Below, piece after piece: positions 1 through 6,986 of a stretch of DNA of 42,748 bases; the first letter of the stretch is position 1; every line of letters begins with the position of its first letter. A model generated the notes under the pieces. That model was not told where the DNA came from. It worked only from the letters and a program-made list of their open reading frames with translations, and did not search any database. This stretch comes from Limivicinus sp963617275 (lineage in GTDB: Bacteria > Bacillota > Clostridia > Oscillospirales > Oscillospiraceae): positions 1 through 42,748 of the forward strand of contig CAVENX010000023.1 in the NCBI GenBank assembly GCA_963617275.1, given 5' to 3'. A program made the position numbers and the translations under genes.

Positions 1-113
1 CGACACTCGCTCCGTGAGAAGTGTTTTCTCCGACGTACATGCCGCCGGAGAAAACAATCTAAACTATTTTTTGCCTGCGGGCAAAAAACTCTGCGAGGCT
101 TTTTGACAGTCTC
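1..113 (+). repeat. Family A palindromic repeat, 5' end cut by window
   Basis: This is the right-hand part of the repeat seen complete at 13173-13359 and 41973-42176. It shows two of the family's dyads: GTTTTCTCC pairing with GGAGAAAAC around positions 22-54, and TTTTTTGCC/GGGCAAAAAA around 67-88. These are followed by GCGAGGCTTTTT, a terminator-like run. It lies upstream of the lipoprotein promoter and probably follows a + strand gene outside the window. Confidence 0.85.
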
Positions 114-173
114 GCCCGCAGCCGGTTTTCCGCATCGGATGCGGGTACTCTTTGCGTACCGAAAAATGCATGA

Positions 174-202
174 TTGTATTTCAGGGGCTTTTTTGTTATA
201 CT
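174..202 (+). promoter_or_regulatory. Sigma-A-type promoter of the LRR lipoprotein gene
   Basis: TTGTAT at 174-179 and TATACT at 197-202 are separated by exactly 17 bases. A Shine-Dalgarno GCGGAGG lies at 221-227, nine bases before the ATG at 237. Confidence 0.6.
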
Positions 203-236
203 GAATTTATAAGCATTTTCGCGGAGGCTATGCAGT

Positions 237-1787
237 ATGAAAACACGCATTATAATAAAGAGAGCCGTCCTTCTCTGCGCGGCGCTCATGCTCGTCCTGC
301 TGGCGGGCTGTACTAAAAGCATCAAAATAGGCGGCGAGAAATTCAGCGAGGATTCGACCTCCGTCACCGCCGTTATCACCGACGGCGAAACCGAAAAGCT
401 CGATCTTTTTCCCGCTCTGAGCTCCGCCGATCTGAGCGGCAGCGTATGCTATGATGAGATATTCCGCTGGGCGCAGGCTCATCCCGAGGTGGACGTGCGC
501 TTTTCTCTCGCCTTTCCCGACGGCACAACGGCGGACAGCAGTGCGGAAGCTCTCTCCCTCCCCGGCCTTACAAGCGACGATATTCCCGAGGTGTCGCGTC
601 TTCTCGGCTTTATGAGCGGCCTCAAACGCCTCTCACTTGAGGGAAGCGCGCTTATCTCAAGTGATCTGGCTGCGCTGGAGGAGGCGTTCCCCGGCGTGGA
701 GCTGTCGTATTCCTTTGAGTTTTTGGGGCAGTCGGTGGATTACCGCTGCGAGACGCTTTCTCTTGACGGGCTGTCCTCGCAGGATGTTCAGGCTGCCGCA
801 GACGCGCTTTCGCAGCTGCCCCATCTCAGGACGGTCGATCTCGGCGGCGAGACTACGAGCGCTCTTACGTGGGACGATATCGCGCTGCTTGAAAGCGCCT
901 GTCCGAACGCCGTTTTCGATTACGATTTTACCCTCTACGGCCTGAGCTTTTCCCTCTCCGCAAAGGAAATGGATCTCAGCCACACCCCAATTGCCGATGA
1001 GGGCGCGCTGGTTGCGCGCATAGTGCCGTGTATGTCCTCACTTGAGTATCTCGATATGGACAGCTGCGGCGTTTCAGGCGAAGCAATGGCGGCTATCAGG
1101 GACGCGAACCCCGGTGTGCAGGTGGTGTGGCGCGTCTGGTTCGGCGACGCGTACAGCGTGCGCACCGACGTTGAGCGCATCCTTGCCTCCAATCCGACCA
1201 GCGGCGGTAATCTTACGCTGAAAAACACCGTCGATCTCAAATACTGCACAAAAGTCAGATATATGGATATCGGCCATAACGAGATCCTCGGCGCAATCCC
1301 GTTCGTGCAGTATATGCCGGAGCTTGAGGTGCTGATCGCGGCGATGGACGGTCTTACGGATATATCCGCTCTCTCCGCCTGCACAAAGCTTGAGTATCTC
1401 GAATTGCAGACAAACTCCCTCACTGACATCTCCGCGCTTGCGCCGCTTGTGAATCTCGAGCACCTTAACATAGCGCGCAACGCCGGTATAACCGACCTCT
1501 CTCCCCTGTTCGGCATGACGAAGCTTGAGCGGCTGTGGCTCGGCGCGTCAAGCAGCTACCCGCAGGAGCAGATAGACGAGATACACTCCATCGTTCCCGG
1601 GTGCAGCATAAACACCTTTGTCTATAACGACCCCACCGAGGGCGGCTGGCGCTATACCGGCTCCAACCCCAATCCGGAGGTATACGAGCTTTATAAGCAC
1701 GAGCGCTACGAAAAACTGCTTGAGCAGTTCGACAATTACGACCGCAGCGCATATTCGTTCTATTGGAACGACCCGAAGTGCTACTGA
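237..1787 (+). CDS. Leucine-rich-repeat lipoprotein
   Basis: The 516-residue product starts with a lipoprotein signal peptide: basic residues, a hydrophobic run, then the lipobox L-A-G-C with Cys25. It is therefore expected to be lipid-anchored on the outer face of the membrane. Residues about 70-300 contain several diverged units of about 70 residues, each with an LxLxGL-type strand, a helix, and a segment like FPGVELSYSF. Residues about 340-440 are clear LRRs (LEYLELQTNSLTDISAL and LEHLNIARN types). The tail after 480 is rich in Tyr, Asn and Arg. LRR lipoproteins usually act in binding, but no partner can be inferred. The gene has its own promoter, and nadE follows 63 bases later, possibly co-transcribed. 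Confidence 0.8.
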   Translation: MKTRIIIKRAVLLCAALMLVLLAGCTKSIKIGGEKFSEDSTSVTAVITDGETEKLDLFPALSSADLSGSVCYDEIFRWAQAHPEVDVRFSLAFPDGTTADSSAEALSLPGLTSDDIPEVSRLLGFMSGLKRLSLEGSALISSDLAALEEAFPGVELSYSFEFLGQSVDYRCETLSLDGLSSQDVQAAADALSQLPHLRTVDLGGETTSALTWDDIALLESACPNAVFDYDFTLYGLSFSLSAKEMDLSHTPIADEGALVARIVPCMSSLEYLDMDSCGVSGEAMAAIRDANPGVQVVWRVWFGDAYSVRTDVERILASNPTSGGNLTLKNTVDLKYCTKVRYMDIGHNEILGAIPFVQYMPELEVLIAAMDGLTDISALSACTKLEYLELQTNSLTDISALAPLVNLEHLNIARNAGITDLSPLFGMTKLERLWLGASSSYPQEQIDEIHSIVPGCSINTFVYNDPTEGGWRYTGSNPNPEVYELYKHERYEKLLEQFDNYDRSAYSFYWNDPKCY

Positions 1788-1850
1788 AGGCAGCACAGGC
1801 AGCCCGCAGGCTATGATTTTAACGGGAAACCGGAAAAGGAGAGAAGCGCC

Positions 1851-2579
1851 GTGTCACGAAACTATAAGGAAGAATTTGAAGCAAGAGTTACCTATATCCG
1901 CTCCCTGCTGGCCGAGAGTCATGCCGACGGCATCGTTTTCGGCAACTCCGGCGGCAAGGACTGCGCCCTTGTCGGCATCCTCTGCAAGGCCGCGTGTGAA
2001 AACACCGTCGGCGTTATAATGCCCTGCGCCTCGAAGCGCAATTATACCGTTGACGCCGACGACGGCAGGGCTGTCGCCGAAAAGTTCGGCATAGAAACGC
2101 GCACCGTCGATCTGACCGCCGTGCGGGAGGCGGAGATAACCGCGCTTGAAAAGGCCGCCGCGCTCAACTCCGCGGCGCTTACGAACATCGCGCCGCGTCT
2201 GCGCATGACCACACTCTACGCCATCGCCGCTGCGGAAAACCGTCTTGTCGCCGGTACGGGCAACCGCAGTGAGATATATATGGGCTACTTTACCAAGTGG
2301 GGGGACGGCGCTTCGGATTTTGACCCGATCGCCGACCTTACCGTCACGGAGGTTTACGAGTTCCTGCGTTATCTCGGCGCGCCTGAGCAGATCATTGCCA
2401 AAGCCCCCTCCGCCGGTCTTTTCGAGGGACAGACGGACGAGCAGGAGATGGGCGTAAGCTATGCCGCCATTGACAGATATATCCTCACCGGCCAGGCCCA
2501 AGAGGCGGACAGGCTCATAATCGGCCGCTATCACTCCCGCTCGGAGCATAAGCGCCGTCCGGTGAGCACCTTTAAATAA
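1851..2579 (+). CDS. nadE: NAD(+) synthetase, ammonia-dependent type
   Basis: A 242-residue N-type ATP pyrophosphatase that amidates deamido-NAD with ATP, the last step of NAD synthesis in the cytoplasm. The PP-loop SGGKDC is at residues 33-38. Family motifs follow: NIAPRLRMTTLYA, GTGNRSE (about 135), KWGDGASDF with DPIADLTVTEVY, and a C-terminal block GRYHSRSEHKRRP. No nitrilase-type glutaminase domain precedes the synthetase domain, so free ammonia or an outside donor is expected. The GTG start at 1851 is chosen because AAAGGAGAG ends eight bases upstream. It stands directly before another PP-loop amidating enzyme, guaA. Confidence 0.9.
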   Translation: MSRNYKEEFEARVTYIRSLLAESHADGIVFGNSGGKDCALVGILCKAACENTVGVIMPCASKRNYTVDADDGRAVAEKFGIETRTVDLTAVREAEITALEKAAALNSAALTNIAPRLRMTTLYAIAAAENRLVAGTGNRSEIYMGYFTKWGDGASDFDPIADLTVTEVYEFLRYLGAPEQIIAKAPSAGLFEGQTDEQEMGVSYAAIDRYILTGQAQEADRLIIGRYHSRSEHKRRPVSTFK

Positions 2580-2632
2580 ATTTATACAGCGCATCCCGCT
2601 CCCGCCGCCGCGCTTTTTGTAGAAAACACACC

Positions 2633-2661
2633 TTGAAGCGCAAAAATATAGAAGGTATAAT
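2633..2661 (+). promoter_or_regulatory. Sigma-A-type promoter of guaA
   Basis: TTGAAG at 2633-2638 and TATAAT at 2656-2661 have a 17-base spacer. The predicted leader is about 28 bases and carries GGGAGG at 2682-2687. There is no room for a purine riboswitch. Confidence 0.7.
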
Positions 2662-2695
2662 AGCTCATGAAAAATAATTCTGGGAGGAAAAATAA

Positions 2696-3676
2696 ATGGA
2701 TCCTAACAAACGTCCCGAGAGCATGGAACGCATAACCACCTCTGCGCTTGCACAGCGCTTTATTGACGAACAGATCGCCGCCCTGCGCACTCAGATAGGT
2801 GAGAAGAAGGTGCTGCTGGCTCTCTCCGGCGGCGTTGATTCCTCCGTCGTCGCGGCGCTGCTTATAAAAGCCGTCGGCAAGCAGCTCACCTGCGTCCACG
2901 TCAACCACGGTCTTCTGCGCAAGGGTGAGCCTGAGCAGGTCATTGAAGTGTTCCGCAATCAGATGGACGCAAATCTCATCTATGTTGACGCGACCGACCG
3001 TTTCCTCGACGCTCTCGCCGGTGTGGACGAGCCGGAGACCAAGCGCAAGATAATCGGCAGGATCTTTATCGACGTTTTCGCCGAGGAGGCGCACAAGCTT
3101 GAAGGCATAAGCTTCCTTGCCCAGGGTACGATCTACCCCGATATTCTTGAATCCAAGGGCATCAAGGCGCATCACAATGTCGGCGGTCTGCCCGAGGATC
3201 TTAAGTTTGAGCTGGTCGAGCCGGTCAAGCTGCTCTATAAGGACGAGGTGCGCGTCGTCGGCAAGGCTCTCGGCCTGCCCGACAGCATGGTATACCGTCA
3301 GCCTTTCCCCGGTCCCGGCCTCGGCGTGCGCTGTGTCGGCGCGATCACCCGCGACCGTCTCGAAGCCGTCCGCGAATCCGACGCGATACTCCGCGAGGAG
3401 TTCGCCAGGAACGGTCTTGAGGGCAAGGTGTGGCAGTATTTCACCATCGTCCCCGATTTCAAGTCTACCGGCATAACCGACGGCAAGCGCACATATGATT
3501 GGCCCGTCGTTATCCGTGCGGTCAACACCGTTGACGCCGTGACCGCGGACGTGGCCGAGCTTGATTTCAAAATGATGCAGCATATCGTCGCTCGTATCAC
3601 GCACGAGGTCAATGGCGTGAACCGCGTTCTCTGGGATATCACTCCCAAGCCCAGCGCCACCATTGAGTGGGAATGA
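2696..3676 (+). CDS. guaA: GMP synthetase, ATP-pyrophosphatase subunit without glutaminase domain
   Basis: The 326-residue protein matches the C-terminal two thirds of GuaA, which converts XMP to GMP with ATP and ammonia. Visible motifs are the PP-loop SGGVDSS (44-50), VNHGLLRKGE, HHNVGGLP (about 158), QPFPGPGLGVR (about 202), and the C-terminal KPSATIEWE that ends nearly all GuaA proteins. Ordinary bacterial GuaA is about 510-525 residues with an N-terminal class I glutaminase. Here the promoter and Shine-Dalgarno lie directly upstream, so that domain is truly absent rather than missed. The layout resembles the two-subunit archaeal enzyme. A terminator follows, making this a single-gene unit. 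Confidence 0.92.
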   Translation: MDPNKRPESMERITTSALAQRFIDEQIAALRTQIGEKKVLLALSGGVDSSVVAALLIKAVGKQLTCVHVNHGLLRKGEPEQVIEVFRNQMDANLIYVDATDRFLDALAGVDEPETKRKIIGRIFIDVFAEEAHKLEGISFLAQGTIYPDILESKGIKAHHNVGGLPEDLKFELVEPVKLLYKDEVRVVGKALGLPDSMVYRQPFPGPGLGVRCVGAITRDRLEAVRESDAILREEFARNGLEGKVWQYFTIVPDFKSTGITDGKRTYDWPVVIRAVNTVDAVTADVAELDFKMMQHIVARITHEVNGVNRVLWDITPKPSATIEWE

Positions 3677-3708
3677 TACCCCCACTCCAGCGCCTTTTTA
3701 GCAATTTG

Positions 3709-3755
3709 AAAACCCGAAAGCCTTTGCATGTCAACGGCTTTCGGGTTTTGTGTTT
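3709..3755 (+). terminator. Intrinsic terminator of guaA
   Basis: A perfect 14-bp stem, AAAACCCGAAAGCC (3709-3722) with GGCTTTCGGGTTTT (3736-3749), is followed by TGTTT. Confidence 0.9.
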
Positions 3756-3869
3756 CATGCAGCGTTTTAACTTCACAAATTTTGCCGACGGAGGATTGAA
3801 GGGCAAAACACAATGATAACCGGACTTTCCGCCTCTCTTGGCAGCGATTTGGCAGCGGTCGGCGAATCA

Positions 3870-3898
3870 TTGCCATTTGCGCCGGCGTGTGCTATACT
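3870..3898 (+). promoter_or_regulatory. Sigma-A-type promoter of the VOC gene
   Basis: TTGCCA at 3870-3875 and TATACT at 3893-3898 have a 17-base spacer. This supports the start at 3939 over the longer reading frame that opens at 3813, upstream of the promoter. Confidence 0.65.
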
Positions 3899-3938
3899 GT
3901 ATGTGTCCCCCGAGAACACTATCTCCGAGGTGTTGATT

Positions 3939-4322
3939 ATGAAAATCGATCACATTGCATTGTGCGTAAACGATCTGGAAGCCGCCAGAGATTTTTTCGT
4001 CAGGTATTTCGGCGCAAAGCCTAACGGCGGATATCACAACACAAAAACAGACTTCCGTTCGTATTTCCTTTCGTTTGACGACGGTGCGCGCCTTGAGCTT
4101 ACAAATAAGCCCGGGACGGATGATGCGCCGAAAGCCCTTCCACGCACCGGCTATGCGCATATCGCTTTCAGCGTTGGGAGCCGGGAAAAGGTCGATGCGC
4201 TGACAGCGTGGCTTAAAGAAGACGGATACGCGCTTGTCAGCGGTCCGAGGACTACGGGCGACGGTTACTATGAAAGCTGCATCGCCGCGCTTGAGGACAA
4301 CCTCATTGAGATCACCGTCTGA
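3939..4322 (+). CDS. VOC (glyoxalase/bleomycin-resistance fold) protein
   Basis: A 127-residue single-domain member of the vicinal oxygen chelate superfamily. The first strand MKIDHIALCVNDLEAARDFF has the family's typical His. The second half gives GYAHIAFSVGSREKVDAL and ends in NLIEITV with the usual Glu. The metal-ligand pattern (early His, RLEL, HIAFSV, final Glu) is consistent with a divalent-metal enzyme, but the fold covers glyoxalases, dioxygenases and resistance proteins, so no substrate is assigned. The start is set by GAGG at 3927-3930 and the promoter at 3870-3898. Confidence 0.85.
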   Translation: MKIDHIALCVNDLEAARDFFVRYFGAKPNGGYHNTKTDFRSYFLSFDDGARLELTNKPGTDDAPKALPRTGYAHIAFSVGSREKVDALTAWLKEDGYALVSGPRTTGDGYYESCIAALEDNLIEITV

Positions 4323-4363
4323 CCTTATGCGCCGCCCCCTGCCCGCCGCCGTCCGGACGCGCC

Positions 4364-4414
4364 TTGACAGCGCTCTCTTCGCGCACTATAATAAGGATAT
4401 ACCCCTTACCGTAT
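4364..4414 (+). promoter_or_regulatory. Promoter and CsoR-like operator of the repressor gene
   Basis: A full-consensus promoter, TTGACA (4364-4369) and TATAAT (4387-4392), has a 17-base spacer. ATACCCCTTACCGTAT follows at 4399-4414, an ATAC-N8-GTAT dyad covering the likely transcription start. The same dyad form occurs twice in the next promoter, which suggests autoregulation by the encoded repressor. Confidence 0.75.
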
Positions 4415-4427
4415 GGAGGATACTGCT

Positions 4428-4703
4428 ATGAAACAGTGTATGGACGCGGAAAATCTGCACCGGCGCTTGAAGAAGATCATCGGTCAGGTGCAGGCTATCG
4501 ACAGGATGGTGGACGAGGACGTTCCCTGCGAGGACGTTCTTGCGCAGATCAACGCGGCAAAATCGGCGCTGAACGGGTGCGGAAAGGTTGTTCTTGAAGG
4601 GCACATACGGCACTGTGTGCGCGACGGTATTGAACACGGCGACGCCGACAAAACGATAGAAAGCTTTACAAAGGCCGTCGAACGGTTTGCAAATATGCAG
4701 TAA
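4428..4703 (+). CDS. csoR: CsoR/RcnR-family metal-sensing repressor
   Basis: A 91-residue all-helical repressor of the DUF156 family. In CsoR proteins, binding of Cu(I) by a Cys-His-Cys triad releases the protein from DNA. Here the triad is intact as Cys34 (VPCEDV), His59 and Cys63 (GHIRHC). The helix-1 signature RLKKIIGQVQAIDRM is also clear. Additional cysteines at 4 and 51 are unusual extras. The ATG at 4428 is preferred because GGAGGA sits at 4415-4420; an in-frame ATG at 4413 lies inside the operator and Shine-Dalgarno. It is followed by a P1B ATPase carrying the same operator, the usual sensor-exporter pairing. Confidence 0.88.
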   Translation: MKQCMDAENLHRRLKKIIGQVQAIDRMVDEDVPCEDVLAQINAAKSALNGCGKVVLEGHIRHCVRDGIEHGDADKTIESFTKAVERFANMQ

Positions 4704-4755
4704 GCGTTTTCAGGAAAAATTTGCTCCCTCCGGAGCGGATTTTTCTTTTTTTCTG

Positions 4756-4815
4756 TTGACAACCCATACCCCTATATGTATATTATACCTATACCCCGTA
4801 AAGTATTTAAAGGAG
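4756..4815 (+). promoter_or_regulatory. Promoter with two CsoR-like operators before the metal ATPase
   Basis: TTGACA (4756-4761) and TATATT (4779-4784) have a 17-base spacer. ATACCCCTATATGTAT (4766-4781) fills the spacer, and ATACCCCGTAAAGTAT (4791-4806) covers the probable start point. Both fit ATACCCC-N5-GTAT, as does the upstream gene's operator. The Shine-Dalgarno AAAGGAG is at 4809-4815. Confidence 0.75.
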
Positions 4816-4824
4816 TGTTTTCCT

Positions 4825-6696
4825 ATGAAACATATTATGGAGAAGCTGGAACGGCTGCTGGAGTTAGGCGGCGTCAAAAAGGACATTGCGCTGCTCGTTG
4901 TCTCCGGAGCCGCCGTAGTTTGCAGTCTTCTGAAATTTCATCCGTTTCCCTTTGATATCGCGTGGATCGCCATTGTCCTGTGCGGTCTGCCGATCATTCT
5001 GGAGGCGCTCATTGGTCTTGTGACAGCGTTTGACATCAAGGCAGATGTGCTCGTCTCGCTTGCGCTGGTCGCCTCGATATGCATCGGCGAGACCTTTGCC
5101 GCCGGTGAAGTCGCCTTTATCATGCAGCTCGGCGCACTGCTTGAGGAGCTTACCGTGGCAAGAGCGCGCGCCGGAATAGAGAAGCTCGTACATCTGACGC
5201 CGCAGACGGCGCGGGTGCTGCGAGACGGCAGGGAGGAGATCATCCCTGCCGAGCAGGTCAGTGTGGGCGATCATATCCGTGTCCTCCCCGGCGAAAGCAT
5301 ACCGGTGGACGGTGTTATAATTTCCGGCCAGACCTCCATAAATCAGGCCGTGATGACCGGCGAATCGCTTCCCGTGGACAAGGGCGTCGGGGACAACGTA
5401 TCCAGCGGGACTGTCAATCAGTTCGGCGCGTTTGAAATGCAGGCATCAAAGGTCGGGGAGGACAGCTCCATACAGCGCATGATCCGGCTGGTGCAGTCGG
5501 CCGATGCGGGCAAAGCCAGGATCGTCGGCGTCGCCGACCGCTGGGCGACATGGATCGTTGCCGTCGCGCTTTCCGCCGCCGCGCTGACATGGCTTATCTC
5601 GGGGCAGATCATCCGCGCGGTCACTATCCTTGTCGTCTTCTGCCCCTGCGCGCTGGTGCTCGCAACGCCCACTGCGATCATGGCAGCCATCGGCAACGCC
5701 GCGAAGCACGGCTTCCTTGTGCGCGAAGGGGACGCCCTTGAACGTCTGGCAAAAGCGAAGATCATCGCCTTTGACAAGACCGGCACACTGACCTGCGGCA
5801 CGCCGGAGGTCGCCGCGGTCGTCAGCGTTGCCGGGCAACTCAGCGAGGACGACATTTACCGGCTTGCAGCCTCTGCGGAGCAGTTTTCCGAGCATCCTCT
5901 CGGAAAGGCCATCGTAAGCTGCCGCAGAAAAAGCGGCGGCGTGTTTACCGAGGCGGAGGACTTCCGGATGATCCCCGGCCGCGGCGTATGCGCATGCATT
6001 GGGGGAAAGAACGTGCTTGCGGGAAATCCGGAACTTTTCAAAGAGCACGGGGTCGATATCACGCCGCCGCCCGAGGCGGAAGACTTTATCCGGCAGGGCT
6101 GCACGGTCATCTACGTAGCGTCGGACGGGGTCTTTGCCGGTTTCATCGCGCTGTCCGATACGCTGCGTAAGGAAAGCGCGGCAACGGTCGCGGCATTGTC
6201 AGAGCTTGGAGTAAAGCCCGTGCTGCTCACCGGCGATCATGAAAATGCCGCGAAGACCATCGCGGGCAAGCTCAATATCGGCGAGGTACACGCAAACTGT
6301 CTGCCGGAGGATAAGCTGAAATACATCGGCGAGTACCAAAGTGCCGCTATGCCGGTATGCATGATAGGCGACGGCGTAAATGACGCACCCGCCCTGAAAA
6401 AGGCGGACGTAGGCATCGCGATGGGCGGCGTAGGCAGCGACATTGCCGTGGACGCGGCGGATATCGCGCTCGTAGACGATGAGGTGAAGGAACTGCCGCA
6501 TCTTGTGGCGCTGTCCGGGCGCATGATGAAAACCATAAAACTCAACATGGCGTTTTCCATGACGCTCAACTTTATCGCCATCGCGCTCGCCATCGCCGGT
6601 ACACTGAGTCCCGTCATAGGCGCGCTCGTACACAACGCCGGTTCGGTACTTGTCATAACCAACTCAGCTTTTCTGCTGAAATGGCGGAAAAAATAG
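4825..6696 (+). CDS. P1B-type heavy-metal-transporting ATPase
   Basis: A 623-residue inner-membrane pump. It has the transmembrane CPC motif (Cys273-Pro-Cys275), the phosphorylation site DKTGTLT (Asp317), SEHPLG (355-360), TGES in the actuator domain, and GDGVNDAP (515-522). There is no N-terminal metal-binding domain (no GMTCxxC). The last two helices carry SPVIGALVHNAGS and ITNS (about 595-613). This resembles the HN..S type of mycobacterial CtpC-like pumps rather than the YN/MxxSS signature of Cu(I) exporters, so copper is not certain despite the CsoR neighbour. The ATG at 4825 follows AAAGGAG; the frame is open to 4687, but that overlaps the repressor and promoter. Confidence 0.9.
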   Translation: MKHIMEKLERLLELGGVKKDIALLVVSGAAVVCSLLKFHPFPFDIAWIAIVLCGLPIILEALIGLVTAFDIKADVLVSLALVASICIGETFAAGEVAFIMQLGALLEELTVARARAGIEKLVHLTPQTARVLRDGREEIIPAEQVSVGDHIRVLPGESIPVDGVIISGQTSINQAVMTGESLPVDKGVGDNVSSGTVNQFGAFEMQASKVGEDSSIQRMIRLVQSADAGKARIVGVADRWATWIVAVALSAAALTWLISGQIIRAVTILVVFCPCALVLATPTAIMAAIGNAAKHGFLVREGDALERLAKAKIIAFDKTGTLTCGTPEVAAVVSVAGQLSEDDIYRLAASAEQFSEHPLGKAIVSCRRKSGGVFTEAEDFRMIPGRGVCACIGGKNVLAGNPELFKEHGVDITPPPEAEDFIRQGCTVIYVASDGVFAGFIALSDTLRKESAATVAALSELGVKPVLLTGDHENAAKTIAGKLNIGEVHANCLPEDKLKYIGEYQSAAMPVCMIGDGVNDAPALKKADVGIAMGGVGSDIAVDAADIALVDDEVKELPHLVALSGRMMKTIKLNMAFSMTLNFIAIALAIAGTLSPVIGALVHNAGSVLVITNSAFLLKWRKK

Positions 6697-6721
6697 ATTC
6701 TTTTCATAGCGGCGGCACGAG

Positions 6722-6761
6722 GTTCTTTGACAGTCTCTGAGACTGTCAAAGAACTATGTTT
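6722..6761 (+). terminator. Terminator-like 15-bp palindrome after the ATPase
   Basis: GTTCTTTGACAGTCT (6722-6736), a three-base loop and the exact complement AGACTGTCAAAGAAC (6740-6754) are followed by TATGTTTT. The arms combine sequences found at the two ends of repeat family A (TTCTTTGACA and GACAGTCTC). This may be a collapsed copy of that repeat. Confidence 0.7.
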
Positions 6762-6905
6762 TAAAGTCAGATAACAGAGCAGCGGGGAGCTTGGGGGGCA
6801 AGGCCCGCCTCAAATCGGATGAACCGCCGTCGAAAGCCCTGATACATCAAGGCTTTCGGTAACAGCATTTTGATCTCTTTCAAAATGTTCGGCAGAAAGC
6901 GCGGT

Positions 6906-6955
6906 CAGACCCTTGCAGAACAGCGGTTCTGCAAGGGTCTGCTATTTCTCTATTT
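6906..6955 (+). terminator. Strong hairpin between convergent genes
   Basis: A perfect 16-bp stem, CAGACCCTTGCAGAAC (6906-6921) with GTTCTGCAAGGGTCTG (6926-6941), is followed on the + strand by CTATTTCTCTATTT. It sits between the ATPase (+) and the mog fusion (-). A weaker hairpin GAAAGCC...GGCTTTC lies at about 6832-6860. No gene is seen in 6697-6986. Confidence 0.75.
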
Positions 6956-6986
6956 ATAACTTGCTGCATTACGGCTGAGGGCGCGG

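Noticed and set aside
2560..2695. Purine riboswitch or missing glutaminase domain upstream of guaA
   Set aside because: The promoter lies 35 bases before the ATG and no glutaminase motifs occur in any frame between nadE and guaA.
3813..3938. N-terminal extension of the VOC protein
   Set aside because: It crosses a good promoter and does not resemble the fold; the start at 3939 has a ribosome site and begins exactly at the first VOC strand.
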